Shown: in pieces, positions 23,299-35,487 of the stretch | Layout of the letters: each line of letters opens with the position of its first letter | How positions within the stretch are numbered: position 1 is the stretch's first letter | Assembly (NCBI GenBank): GCA_026261815.1 | Contig: JAMPIT010000583.1 | Coordinates: 1,612,001 to 1,676,000 of the forward strand | Source: Monarcha castaneiventris obscurior | Lineage: Eukaryota; Chordata; Aves; Passeriformes; Monarchidae | Length of the DNA: 64,000 bases | Direction of reading: 5' to 3' | Position numbers and translations under genes: made by a program | Notes under the pieces: generated by a model | Told to the model about the DNA's origin: nothing | Databases searched by the model: none | What the model saw: only the letters and a program-made list of their open reading frames with translations

Positions 23299-25022
23299 CA
23301 CCACCTCTTATTGCTTTGTACTTGAGACTTTCTTTCTGTAGAGTTGACTATTCATTAAATGTTCATGAATATTTCAAGGAATGAAACATAACTTATACGT
23401 AAAACCCAAGTCCAAAAGTTGCATATAGTCTTCTATAAATTCCTTAAAAAAGTTACTTGCATGCTTCAAACAACTTCTCTTGAAGACCTAGGCTTTGAAT
23501 GAATTTTAACACTGCCTGCCTGCATCACTGTATTGCTGCTTTCTTTCACAGAAAATTTAGGGAGAACAGTAAAATCTTGTGGTAGCACAATTCTTAAAGT
23601 ATTTTTAAAGTAATTCTGAAAACGTTTATCAACTAAAGGGCTGACACACATCTACATTAGCAATAGAAACACAGCAATTTGTTACCTATAAACCTGTTGT
23701 TGGACTGTTGTTTTGGGGTTTCTGTTTGGTTGGGTTTTTTTGTTGTTTGGGATTAAAGACAAAACCCTGAGATCTATGGAAACCAGATTCCCTGTTTTCC
23801 AGTTCATAGTATGAAGCAGGTCAACACAAGGCATAGGTTTGTAAAATATCATCAGATCAAGAGAAAGAGGTAAAGGGAGATACTGTCTCTTTAAACACAC
23901 GATTTTTAGCCATGTTAAAATCATTTACCTGACCTCTGTGCACATATCACTTTCATCCATAATTTTGTGGATAGTAAAATGATAGAAACCTGCTTGTATT
24001 TTACAAAAAAAACCCCAATACTCCTGACTGAGATATTATAGCCATGACTGTTTCTAAACCTGTTTATTTATTTTCTTTTTTCAGGGGATGCTATAACAAA
24101 GAGCTAAAATTTGTGCTAAAAATTTTATTGAACTATAATGGAATATCAAAAACTTCATGTAGAAAACTATTTATTGTATTTAAGAGGAGTGCCAGGAAGG
24201 ATTATACTGTCATCACAAATGTGAACAAAGGGCCTGTGCCAAAATTTTTCTGACACGATATTTTTCTGTGGGATATGTAAATGATATTTTTTTTTTTAAT
24301 TAGCAGTTGCAGTATCTTAAATTGCCACGGCTGAGGAAGATGACCTCACTGTAAAAAAAAACCAACAAGTGCCTTGACTCCTTGTGCTTGAGATAGAATT
24401 TGAATTTAGACTTGCATGCAGGATAAAGCAAATTGAGCTGTCCCTGAAACGCACTCAGATGCAACACTAGGGGAAGATTATTTAGGAGTAAAGGCTAAGG
24501 CAGTGTGGAGGAGGTAGAGGAAGTCAGGACATGGAAAGCTAATTAGTTGCCTCCAATCCAGTTCCCCAATGAGCCTTTCATCCTTGCAGGTGGACTGATG
24601 AATTCTGTCACTTGAAAGAGAGGGATAGGAAGCTCTCAGGAAGAGCTGTGGGAGAAATTCTGTGTTAGCCCGTGTTAGCAGGCTCAGGAACGTCCTGCCT
24701 GAGGAATGAGGGAGGCGGGGCGTGACCAGAGCTTTGGGATCATTGCATTTCTGTGCTGCTGTGCCATGTTCCAGGGACTCTCAGCGTGCAGGGATTTCCA
24801 TCCCCACCCTGAGCTCAGGGGTTGCTTTCCCCATGGCTCTTCTCACGCTGAGGTTCGATCAGATCATTGCTTTGAGTAGTAAACCCTGCCAGCAATCAAT
24901 ACATGGCAAAGGGGCCACAGAGGCACTGAAGGGGAAAATTGCCAAGCTGTGTTCCAAGAGTGTGTCAGGGAGCACAATTAAACATCGGCAACTGTCCTGT
25001 GTGTAAGCTTAATTATTTATTT
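23299..25022. other. Unique non-coding DNA
   Basis: No gene is recognised. An acceptor-like pyrimidine tract, TTTTCTTTTTTCAG, lies at 24071-24084 without an identifiable exon partner. The 24650-25000 part is somewhat GC-richer and holds a 94-codon frame with no recognisable domain. Confidence 0.5.
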
Positions 25023-25063
25023 GTTATTTTTATTTATTTATTAGTTATTTTTATTTATTTATT
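25023..25063. repeat. TTTA-rich 21-bp duplication
   Basis: GTTATTTTTATTTATTTATT occurs twice (25023-25042 and 25044-25063) separated by a single A, inside a wider TTTA-rich patch from about 25010 to 25068. Confidence 0.93.
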
Positions 25064-25568
25064 TAAAATGCAGATTATCAGTTGTACAAATAGCAAAATT
25101 TAAAGCCAAATACTCAGAGGTTTTCACAGGTATATAAAGACAGTGATTTCCCATCATACAGTCCTGCACTGAACACCACTACAGTAACAGCTTCTCCAAA
25201 GGCTTTTCACATCAGCTATGAATTAATTTTGTTTTTCCTCCAAATGCATGCAAACCAGTGGGATGTGCATCTCTAACAGATGATGCTCCCTGATTATTTT
25301 CCTTGACAGGACCTTACTTTTGACTCTTTGCTAAGAGTTGTGTGGGATTTTTTCCCCTCTTCTTTACACGTTACCCCAGAGGTGACACCAGTGTCACTGA
25401 TGGCCTTGGCCCTGCCCAGATCCCTCTTGGAGCCAGCTGGGATTGGCCCTGTTGGACATGGGTGAAGCAGATTCTGGAAGTTTCTCACAGAAGCCACCCC
25501 TGCACCCGCTCCCCTGCCACCAAAACCTTGCCCCAGCAGCACAATGAGGTCTGAATAATGAAAAATGT

Positions 25569-25852
25569 GGAGGGAGGGAGGGAGGGAGGGAGGGAGGGAA
25601 GGAAGGAAGGAAGGAAGGAAGGAAGGAAGGAAGGAAGGAAGGAAGGAAGGAAGGAAGGAAGGAAGGAAGGAAGGAAGGAAGGAAGGAAGGAAGGAAGGAA
25701 GGAAGGAAGGAAGGAAGGAAGGAAGGAAGGAAGGAAGGAAGGAAGGAAGGAAGGAAGGAAGGAAGGAAGGAAGGAAGGAAGGAAGGAAGGAAGGAAGGAA
25801 GGAAGGAAGGAAGGAAGGAAGGAAGGAAGGAAGGAAGGAAGGAAGGAAGGAA
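25569..25852. repeat. (GGAG)7(GGAA)64 purine microsatellite
   Basis: Seven GGAG units (25569-25596) run directly into 64 perfect GGAA units (25597-25852). This gives 284 bp of pure purine on the plus strand with no interruption. It creates open frames of 113-173 codons on both strands (GRKEGRKE and LPSFLPSF peptides) that should not be annotated as genes. Homopurine-homopyrimidine tracts of this length can form triplex (H-)DNA, and GGAA arrays are binding platforms for ETS-family factors; both are general knowledge, not shown here. The copy number as assembled may be inaccurate. Confidence 0.98.
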
Positions 25853-26125
25853 AAGCATCTGAGAATATGTGGATATTATGTCCACCAAATATTTATTTAC
25901 AAATGAATAGCTCACATTGTTGGTTTGTTAATTGGTGTCGGTGGGCAAACTTGGGTGCTTGCATGCTGTGCTTTTTGTGTCCTTTTCAGGTCCTGTTCTT
26001 CATTTACCTTTATCTTTGGGGACTCTTTTAGAACATTTGTGTCTTCCTAATTTCTCTTTAGTACCAGGGGCATCCAGCAAATACTCGAGACTCTTTCAGT
26101 GTCATTTAAATAAAATGTCTTTGTG
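25853..26125. other. Unique DNA between microsatellite and LTR
   Basis: Single-copy-looking sequence with no gene. It separates the GGAA array from the solo LTR by about 270 bp. Confidence 0.55.
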
Positions 26126-26131
26126 CAATCC
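26126..26131. repeat. Left 6-bp target site duplication (CAATCC)
   Basis: CAATCC directly precedes the LTR and is repeated exactly on its other side at 26466-26471. A 6-bp duplication is typical of alpha- and betaretrovirus-like (ERVK-type) integrases. Confidence 0.88.
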
Positions 26132-26465
26132 TGTCGCAGTGTCGGACACGAACACGTAGATTCAAACAGCAGGTCCAGGGCAGGAGAGCACAGCGAAGAC
26201 TCTGCCCACCTTTATTTTCTGCTTTTTATACCTCTTTTAAAACAACCATCCATTGGTAGATGAGGTTAACACCTCTACAATTTTACAGGATAGGAACACA
26301 GTCTATCATCTTTCTCCGCCTTGGAGAAAGGAATGAAAAACAATCCAGAAGTTCAGAAAACAATCTAGGCCGGTTAGAAAAACAAGAGCTATGTTTATGG
26401 AAAATGCATGAGAACTTCTACTACAAAAGTGAAAACACAGAACAGTAGAAAAATCCAGGGCGACA
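26132..26465 (-). mobile_element. Solo LTR of an endogenous retrovirus
   Basis: A 334-bp element with perfect 6-bp terminal inverted repeats (TGTCGC...GCGACA) that contain the canonical TG...CA ends. It is flanked by the exact duplication CAATCC. The minus strand carries a TATA box (GGTATAAAAAGC, 26221-26232) and, just downstream, AATAAA (26211-26216), followed by about 80 bp of R/U5-like sequence ending at 26132. Transcription would therefore run towards lower coordinates. No internal gag, pol or env sequence is adjacent, so this is a recombined solo LTR and not a provirus. The 6-bp duplication suggests an ERVK/alpharetrovirus-like lineage (inference). The intact ends suggest a fairly recent insertion. 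Confidence 0.88.
26211..26232 (-). promoter_or_regulatory. LTR TATA box and AATAAA signal
   Basis: On the minus strand, TATAAAA (26224-26230) is followed after a few bases by AATAAA (26211-26216). The order and spacing fit a compact retroviral U3/R junction with the polyadenylation signal close to the cap site. Activity is not implied. Confidence 0.6.
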
Positions 26466-26471
26466 CAATCC
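26466..26471. repeat. Right 6-bp target site duplication (CAATCC)
   Basis: Exact repeat of 26126-26131, immediately after the LTR end GCGACA. Confidence 0.88.
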
Positions 26472-27704
26472 CTAGTTTTGGCAGTAGCATTATCAAGATG
26501 CTCAGCTGTGCCTGCATATTCACTTATAATATGCTATATGTGAGGAAAAGATATGTTTATGTTCATCAGTGTTGATATAATGGACAAATTAGTATATCAA
26601 CCTTCCATTGCCAATAAAATCAGTTATAAAAAGCTAAATATTTGAAAGCAGAACATATTTCCTTTTATTAAATATTGGAAAGAGAACCTGTATTTAACTT
26701 TATCTGTTTTGTTTAGCAATGCCAAGTAATAGGTCCATATGAAGCTTTCCAAGGACAAGGGGAGTGTAAATGTTGCATAAGCAATATATCTGTTTCTGGG
26801 CAGTTTTTCAAATAGATTGTGGTTTGGTTTTTTTTTTTCCTCAAGAATATTTTCTTTTCTTACCATGAGGTTTTAGTGCTTCTGCTAATCTGTCTTTTTT
26901 TGATTTGAAAACCTCTTATCTGTCCAACAGAGAAGGCGTTGCTGGGAGAATCAGACATTAGGGATTGGCAGCTCATTCCAGGGCATTCAGACAGAATCCT
27001 TATTTAGGACAGCATTTAGTATGAAAAGTTAGAATCTTTTCAAGGCAGAAGTCAAGTGTGTTTAACTTGAAGCACGAAGTGAAGCATAAATGATTCTGAA
27101 GAGAATTCACTATCTGGCAACAGAGGAATTGGGCCACTAAGAGGTATCCAAATAAACTGCATTTTGAGATTGTTTTAAGAAGAATGTATTAAACAAATAA
27201 CAGCTACTGAACAAAACAATCAAACACACAAGAAAAAAAACAAAACACAGAAAAAATAAAACAAGCAAAATTTCAAACACAAAAGAAATCCAAACCAAAC
27301 AAAAAACCCCCAAACAAGAGAAGGGCCCTAAAATGAAGAGGGGAAAGGCAGAAACTGTTTGTCACTGCAACCAAGTATATGATAGGAGGGTTTCAGAGAT
27401 ATCTTCTGCAAATGGAAATGCAGGTCTGGTTGAGCACATTAAGTTACAAGTTTTACCCACTATAGTCTAAAAGCTGGGAATTAGGAGGGCTCTGATGGAA
27501 TTATGTCCAGGAAGCAGTTAATGAGAAATTAAATATTTCAGACACATGCAGTCTGTGAGAGAGCTGCTGGGTCTCCGGGCCGAGCAAAGAGTGAAGGGAG
27601 CACTTAAGGTGAAGAAGGTTCCTGCTGCAAAGCTAAGTGACTTGGAACTCTTTTCGAAAAATGTAAATTAAAATGTCACAAGAGGCACTTGAAAAACATT
27701 TAGC
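26472..27704. other. Unique AT-rich non-coding DNA
   Basis: No gene is recognised. An A/C-rich patch (repeated AAACA-type words) covers about 27200-27315. Confidence 0.5.
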
Positions 27705-27975
27705 AGAAATAGAAGAGGTCCAGAGAAGGGTGACAGTATAATTAGCGACCTCAGATGGCTTTGTAAGAGGATAGATTTGGAATTATCAGGAACCCCTTTG
27801 TGGAGCAAAGAGCAGTGAAATAGGATATAAGCCTGAAAATAATGAATTTAAAAAACACATTTATGGCTTTTATAACCAAATATGTACTTTTTCACTAAAA
27901 CATAGTCTGGGGAACTCACTGCCACAAGCTGTAGAATATTGGGTGGCTTCTGTTTTGGGGTTCAATATAATATGG
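27705..27975 (+). mobile_element. Ancient CR1-like LINE relic
   Basis: A strongly diverged CR1-type 3' region in sense orientation. Recognisable islands are AGAGGTCCAGAGAAGGGTGA, then ACTTTTTCACTAAAACATAG, then GGGGAACTCACTGCCACAAG and TTTTGGGGTTCAA. The order and spacing match the amniote CR1 3' segment containing the 'GGAACTC..TGCCACA' motif, as recalled. Numerous substitutions and indels place it well before the young copies. Boundaries are approximate. Confidence 0.6.
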
Positions 27976-28894
27976 GTCTTAAGATGCAATAGCAAAAGTC
28001 AAAGAGTTTTAGAAATTTGACTGTTTCAACTATAGCAAGATAATGATGACATTTATTTTACAAATATAATTCTTCTTTTGTTACAGAATTTATAGAAATT
28101 TCCCTGAAGGACCTACAAGTGACTCAGACAGAGGAACAGATGAGAAGCAATATTCTACCTAATGTGTAAATTCCATATGGGAATCCAGAACTCAGCCTGG
28201 CAATTCTGCTTCAGTTCAAACAAGCACTTTAAGAATGCATTTGTGTAGTTTGCTAATAAGTTTTCCTAAACTGGCTTTCAATATTTTATTATGTATTTCT
28301 TTTTGCCTACAATGTAGTTCTACAACAAAAACCAAGATGTAATTCATTCTTTCACCTTAGCTTTTTATATGTGTGCTCTATTGCATATAACTTTATATAT
28401 AGATATTACTGTAAAAGAAAACAGTGTCTGCATGAATGAGTTTTTAGCAATCCTCTGTTGTTGGCTTCCCTGGCATTGTTGGTTTGGGGCCAAGTTTCAT
28501 TAACTCATTTTGCATTCCATTGAAGCCTAAACTCTAAAGGCTAATGCTTTCCCCTCTCGTGGAATACAAGTTAACATGGAAGCAGAACTGACTAAATGTT
28601 AGGACTTGTGTGAGAAATCACTCCTTGGGAACGAACTTAGAGGAAAGTGGAATGAACTGCACAGGAGCGGTGGGACCCCTTACAGCCTTAGGTGCAGTGG
28701 AGGAAATACGAACACCTTCTGGTTTTTTTCCTTCTTGGCAAGTAATGAAACTATTGCTGTGAATTTACAAAATGGAAATCAAAATATCTTGGCTGGAATT
28801 TTTCCTTTAATAGGACTTTTTCCAGTCTGGTTTGTGATGTAAGAACTTCTTAGTGTCCTGCTGCAAACGTGCTGACAGTGCAATGAAATTATTT
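27976..28894. other. Unique AT-rich non-coding DNA
   Basis: No gene or clear repeat is seen. The longest frame is 78 codons (28606-28842, plus strand) without recognisable domain character. Confidence 0.5.
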
Positions 28895-29279
28895 ATAGAA
28901 TCACTCAATGGTTTGCGCTGGAAGGGACCTTAAAGCCCATCCAGTGCCACCCTTGCCATGGGCAGGGACACCTTCCACTGTCCCAGGCTGCTCCAAGCCC
29001 CAGTGTCCAGCCTGGCCTTGGGCACTGCCAGGGATCCAGGGGCAGCCACAGCTTCTCTGGGCACCCTGTGCCAGGGCCTGCCCACCCTCCCAGGGAACAA
29101 TTCCTGCCCAAACTCCCATCTAACCAGTCGTCTGTCAATTTGAAGCCATTCCCACTTGTTCTGTCATTTCCAGTTCCTGCAGACCCTTCAGACCCTTCAG
29201 ACCCTTCAGGCCCTGCTGTGAGTTCTCCACACAACCTTCTCCTCTCCAGGCTGAGCATTCCCAGTTCTCTCAGCCTTAT
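28895..29279 (-). mobile_element. CR1 LINE fragment, young type, minus orientation
   Basis: The left edge, ATAGAATCACTCAATGGTTT, is the 3' terminus in reverse. The shared block runs to GGGAACAATTCCTGCCCAAA. Beyond it the sequence switches to TGTTCTGTCATTTCCAGTTC, a 9-bp tandem repeat, and TTCTCCACACAACCTTCTCC plus CTCCAGGCTGAGCATTCCCA. The upstream part differs from the 5.3, 19.4 and 51.3 kb copies. The shared variant CCAGGCTGGACA (minus-strand reading) links it with the first copy in the window. Confidence 0.88.
29180..29206. repeat. 9-bp tandem repeat inside CR1
   Basis: CAGACCCTT occurs three times in tandem and is followed by the related CAGGCCCTG. It is a local replication-slippage expansion of a sequence present once (CAGGCCCTG) in the sister copies. 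Confidence 0.9.
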
Positions 29280-32200
29280 TTTTCCTTACAGAAAATGGGA
29301 TATTTTCTATATCCATTCTGCTTCCTTAATCTAAGGTTTAGGAAAAGATGGTATATGAAATAAAAGTAAGAAAGGAATATTCAGGAATGTCTAATGAGCT
29401 GCTTTGGTAAATGAATTAAGTAATGTCCATGCCTATTTTGATACAGATAGTAAACTTCCAATAATTTTAATCCTCTTCAGTCCTGTATCTCATTGATAGA
29501 TTGATTAGCTAAAAGCTTATTTATCTCTGGATACTGTGTTTTCACTTTCTGCATGTTATTTACAGAAGTTATTCTCTTATGATTGATCTCTGGATTGTTT
29601 TGCAATGTAAATGTGCAAATACAACCTTGAGTTTAGTCCTGGGCTGGTGACTTGGTTCACCTAATTCCTGGCAGTGAGAGATACTTCAGCACAAACCCTT
29701 CTCACACACTCTTAGGAAAGCACATTACTGACAGCTTACCCAGCCAGAAAGAATTGCTGAAAACCTGGAAAATATGTTTTAATATGAAAAGAGAAAAAGC
29801 CATTAAAAGTGAAAGTTGATATGTATGTCTAATTGTCATGGGAAAGGTGAAGTCCCTTGGATGACTCTGGTTCTAAATGTAGCTCTAAAAGTGTTCTGGG
29901 GCAGGGCCATGGAATGATTTGTTCCTTAGAACAAACTAAAATAGACACAATTATGCGGAAGTGTATTTTCTTGACACCAATGGTGTTCTGCTCCTTCAAA
30001 GACATGAGGTAAGTCTTACTGATATAATGATGTTGAAATAATCAACCATTGCTTGCCACAGATAGGGAATAGAGACTTTATAGCTTGGTTGGTTTTAGGG
30101 GGATTTTTTGTATTTGGAATAAAATCAGATGTGAACCTAAAACCTTGTGCCTCCTGGTATGATGAGAGCTTTTAATCTAACATCTCTATTTTGGCTGGAA
30201 TGTGCACTTTGTCCAGCTGGCTGAGGATTTAGGCAGGGGATTCCATTTGTGTATATCAGCACTTCCATATAAAAGCCATCAACTTTTCCATCAGATCTTT
30301 CTGCCAAACCTTGTGCTCAATGGCTGCTGTCCATGTTCTGTTTCAAATTTAGTGCTGACTCTAGAAGGGCATAAAATACTTCTGAAGACAATGAGAAATG
30401 TACCCCTTTATTTCCCTAAGGTATATGCTATACATAGCTCCAGCTGAAGCTAGTTTTATAAGGAGAGAGAAACAAAAGTTAAACTTCAAGTGCAACAATT
30501 TCTCTTTTTTTTTTCCAATTATTTTTGTAAGAATTAATTTCCTGCCTTTTAGTAGCTGCCCTCCATATATTTATATATTGGGGCCATTGTGTTTTTAATG
30601 GAATAGCTCATGAAAGAAAAAAGCAGCATCAGGTCCAGAGTGTTCTGCATGATCCTGTAATTAGCCTCACCCTAGAAAACAACCATTTGGAAGAATTTTG
30701 CATAGAGCAAATGAAATAAAATAAGTATAGTCAAATTCATCTTTAGGGACAGTCTCCATGTATAAAATTGCAGCTCTTTTCTCTCAGCCCTTAGATCTGA
30801 GAATTTTCTGTAGTAGCCCAGTATCATCTTTGGTTCATGACTGACCCCAGCTCAGCTGTTAATGAGTAGAGTTCTATTTTTTTTTTTCTTTTTCTGTTCA
30901 TATAAAAGGTGAGCAGCCAGTTTGCCTTCCAGGTCCCCTCCTTTTCTCCCTTTTGTTCTTACTAATTCCTCTTAACCAAACTCTTACATTTCCAAATCAC
31001 TGCCAGTCCTTACTTGTTTGTCTTGTGTGCTTTGTACATTTTTAATCCCACACAATGTGCCGAGAAGGTTCGTGCTCTCAAACTCCACTTACAGATCTTC
31101 CTGCCTCCATGGATTGGAGAGCACAGCTGTGAGCAGCACAGGGATGGTGGGTTTTAATGCCTGCTCTTGTTCTGGGTTCATGAAATAGTGGTTGGCACTG
31201 GGGTCAGTGAGTGAGGAATTGTTTTGTTGGTCCCCTGTCTTGTGCCCCAGTCCCCTCAAGTCTGAGGGAAACAGCATCTGAGGTGGAAGGGATGGGAGCT
31301 AAGGAATGCCAGTAACATGGAATGTGTTCTCTTTCTCCTCACCTGATTTAGGGACTCGCAAGAGGATATTCTTGAGGGCAGAGATCTCATTTCTCTCTTA
31401 CTGGACACGACACAGATGGAGATATTCAGATCATGACTGTCCTTGCTCTGGAGTTCTCAGCAGTGCTGATAAATAGAGACACAAAGGAGAATGATCAGAA
31501 ATATTTCAGGCTCTGAAAATGAATATATTTCCTTGAAGGAACCCAAACAACATTATTTCTTATATCTGTTTCCTGAGAAATGAAAATTGAAAGACTTCTC
31601 CTGAAGGAATTTTTCTTCAAATACCTTGGAATTCTAAATGCTTTGGGGCTTATTTGAAAGTACTTTCTTTTGCATATCGCTTATAGGTTTGTATTTAATA
31701 ATTTGGCAGGACTAATGAGAGAGTATTTCTTTCTATCAGGCTCTAATCTGACTATGTTTCTTTTGTCTATTTATTCTCCCACTGTTGATGAGTTCATGAT
31801 AAATCAAATCAGAGGGCAGAATCAAATCAGGTGCTGGCTAGTCAAAATTGGGTTTTTTGCCTTACAGTTTTGAGAATCTTTTTTAAACTTTTTAATCAGC
31901 ATTTATCCAGAAAATTTGGTCAGGATAATGTTTGGCATTGTTTTTCATCTCAATACTTCACATGAGCAATTGTTTGACCAAGAAAGGTATTAAGACCATG
32001 TTAACTTGTTTTTCTAGATTGGGTTTGGATTTTTTACCTGTCTCATGAATGCTTCAGTGGACTGTTAGAGCAGCCGGGCATTGCTTCAGCACCAGATACC
32101 TTTTTGGATGTTATTTTCTTACCAAATTTTTTTTTCTTATTTACTACTTGATTCTTCTGTTTTGTAAATCTCTGCTACTTTTCCTTGGTAGGATTTTATT

Positions 32201-35200
32201 GCTGATTTTCTACACTACTGTAATTTTAGAGGTCAGGTAGCTTTGTTTCGTCTCCACTCAATATTTTGATTCACCCAACTTCATATTAACAGAGTCTTTA
32301 TTTGCAAGAACTTCTAGTTTTATTCAATCTGGTGTGCAATGCATTCTTGTGAACACCAATTATTCCAAGATCAGGCCTCCATGTTAAACTTCCTGCCTTC
32401 CTTAATACCATGTGAGAAGAAAGGAGACAGCAAAGGATGTAATTCCAGGGAGCTCAAAGAGGATGTGGCATGATCTGAATTAGCTGATCACTTCTAGGGT
32501 AAACCAATCCAATCCCTGAAGTCCCAGCATATCCAGTCTGCTTCCCCTTTATTGCTACATTTATCTCAGAAACTACCAATGATTCCTTGGCACAATCCAG
32601 GCTAAAGAATCGACTTTGCTGAGAGCTCTTTCCCTCTGCTTTCACTTGAGTTTCCCCTTAATTACCAGCTGGTGTTGGAGCACTTTTGAGGCTGTCATCA
32701 CTCAGATTTCTTTGAAGCCTCCCAGATAAGGACCGTGTACCACGCTGTGTCCCCGATCTGTAAATACAGCACAAAATAAAAGTTTAACACTCAAAGAATG
32801 AAAGGAGGATTACAAGTTTTGTATGGGAGATGGCAAACTAAGTATAGCAGCAACCTTCCTCAGGACACTGCAGTCATTAAGGCAGCCACTAAAAATAGCT
32901 TTTAAAAAGACCTGAGCTTTTCACAGTAAGGGGAGGGATGTCTCTTTTCAAAGGAAGAAAATCCCAGTGTGTTGAATTAATTTCTCGCTCATGCTGAGAG
33001 TGGGAGATCTGCACAAGGTAAGCAGGAGGAGGAACAAAATGTTTGAAAACATGTGGAGCCTGAAACTGGTTCATGCAACAGTAAATGATTCTTCCAGAGT
33101 TCTTCAGGGTGAGGGGCTATCAGAGGCTCTGATGGGTTGTGGCTGGAAGCAGGGAGAGCAGGAACACATAACCCACTGAGCTGCACTTTGTCCAGGTTCT
33201 GCAGTCTTGGATTAAGTTGACAGCACCTCCAGAACTGAAGCTTTTGGAAAATTTGGCAGCTGTTCTACTAATTCCTTTATCTGGGAGTTAAAAGCCCTTC
33301 TTGAGGGAAACTGTAATTAATAGTGCCTTGGCATCCAAAAGCATGGGCAGGATTTAGGATTTACTGTGTCAGACAGGATGTGTGGCACCAGTTTATCTGC
33401 ACTGAAGTAGGGCAATGTCAAATACCTGTTAGTTATTGATATATTTAATGTATCCTCTTATGGATGCTTCGTATATACAGCTTTAGTCTCCACCTAACTA
33501 AAGAGAGGGGATGGCTTTCTTGGGCACTTTTTTTCCTGTTAAAAATGATGAAAATAGAGCAACATGAGTGTGTCCTGGTAACTGGTAGGCAAACTTGGAA
33601 AAGAAAATGAGAATCAGAATGAGCTAATGGAAAAAACTTCAATTTTTATTTAGCTTTTAATTTTAATATTTCTTGGTAGATTTTTAATGGTCTAGAAGAG
33701 AGAGAAAAGCCATTAAATCAATCAAGGAGACATAAATTAATCAGCAAATAGAAGTTTACCAGATCAACTAATTATTCTAAAAATATATGTTATGTGGTAA
33801 ACACTGTTAAACGAACAGATATTTCTGGTTTAATTGCAGTGCAGTTATTTCAGCATCCAGCACACCACTAATTTGGGGACATGAATAACTTCAGCATAAC
33901 AAAGTGCATTGCAATATTCTTCAGCTGCCCCCGTTTCCATCCAGTCCACGTTTTGTAGCCAAAGGAGTGACCTTGTTGCCAGGGGAATTCGTGGGAGAGG
34001 GAGAAAACTGTGAGAGCCACAGATCATTTACTCTGATTCTAAGCCTGCCCAAATCAAAGGAGATTTTCCACTTTACTTCAGTGAACTCAGAAGCCACAAG
34101 GATTTTAAGAATCCTGCTGATATTTTTGAGGTCATGTGATGTTTTCAGTCTCATTTTCTATGAGAAGGTGTTTCTGAATCTGAGCTCTCTGTAGCTGCAG
34201 CTGCATGTTTCCATCAGACTGCTGAGTCATGCACATCTGAGAGGCAATATTTTAATAAAAATCTGGTGTTTCCTTTAACAGGATGCACATGGAAACCTTA
34301 ATATTGACAGACATGTAAAGGCAAAATAAGCTCCCAAAGAAAGAAAAAAAATTATCCCTTAAAGTTAATTTAGGATTACACATTTCATGAAATAGAAAAA
34401 AGTCACTAACAGCAAGTGTTCTAAAATGGCTTTGATTCTAGTTAAATATATATGATGTGGTTCTCTGGAGATGCCAGTAAGCTGAGACACATTCACATCT
34501 CTGCCGCTTGGGGAGCAGAGGCACAAGTCTGAGAACTGGGTCAGTGCCTGCAGCCGATGGGATGTGACTGCAGCAGATGCTGTGCTGCCAAGGTGCCACA
34601 GGCACAGCCCTGCCAGGGAGGGCTCTGCCCTCTGCTCCAAGGGCAGCTCTCCAAGGCATTCGTAATCCGGGGAACTTCTTCATTTTAGTGCTCTCTAAAC
34701 TGCAGAGAACGGGGAAAAGTTGTGGGGAGTTGATTCAGCTGACAAACAGCTACAGGAGGAAGAAATTATCTTCCTGGCAGGCTCTGCCTGACTCCTCTAG
34801 TCCTTTATGATCCCTATTGCACATTCCTAAACTCCCTTCTGGATAGAAATCTTCAGTACAACTTACCTTGGCTCGCCAATGCATGAACTGTGGCCTTCTC
34901 TCATCACTCATTAGTTAAAATAAATAGCTTGAAAAATAAAAATGTGTACAGATACAGTTTACTTCTGAGTTATTTAAATTAGCAACTTCTAAGGGCTAGG
35001 ATTATGGTAAAGTTGATGTTTATTTAGGAAATTATATTACCTGCAGTGTAAGTCACTGTGAGCAAAGTCAGAAAACAAGATCCCAAGCTTGCAGTATATA
35101 TCCTTGGACCCATAAAAGGAGGGAAGAAGAGCCCTCAATTTTTATTTCTGAAAAAAAATTCTCTAGTCCAGTATATGTCAAAGTTATTCTAATTTACCAC

Positions 35201-35487
35201 TGAGGAGACTTAGAGGCAGTGATTCCATGAAGTAATGCATCCCTGTTCTTCATGCTTGCTGATCAGGTTTCTTTGTTTCAGCCACTTCTTTTGGTGAATA
35301 AAAGGTTTCTTAGCATACAAAGTTTGAGAATTTGCTTCTAGATCCCAGTGCTAACATTAGTGTGCTTGTCTGAAGTATGGAGTATCACCATTGCATTTCT
35401 TTAATTTCCAGAAACTGCATTTGGAAGTAGTGCAGTTGGGATGTTTTGGTCCACATCCTCACCTACTCTTGGTTAATTTTCTGGCTA
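29280..35487. other. Unique AT-rich non-coding DNA
   Basis: More than 6 kb with no recognised gene or repeat. An exon-like interval at 29930-30008 (acceptor GATTTGTTCCTTAG, donor GAG|GTAAGT) is open in one frame but otherwise unsupported. A good donor, AAG|GTAAGC, occurs at 33013-33021. On the minus strand a donor AAG|GTAAGT ends an interval 34867-34927 whose three frames all contain stops. A GC-richer patch at 34490-34670 is unassigned. Confidence 0.5.

Noticed and set aside
25394..26031. Open frames of 157-173 codons (GRKEGRKE / LPSFLPSF peptides)
   Set aside because: They are translations of the GGAA/TTCC microsatellite, which has no stop codons on these frames. There is no gene.
34867..34927. 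Minus-strand interval with acceptor-like tract and AAG|GTAAGT donor
   Set aside because: All three reading frames contain stops, and isolated strong donors recur at several places in the window.
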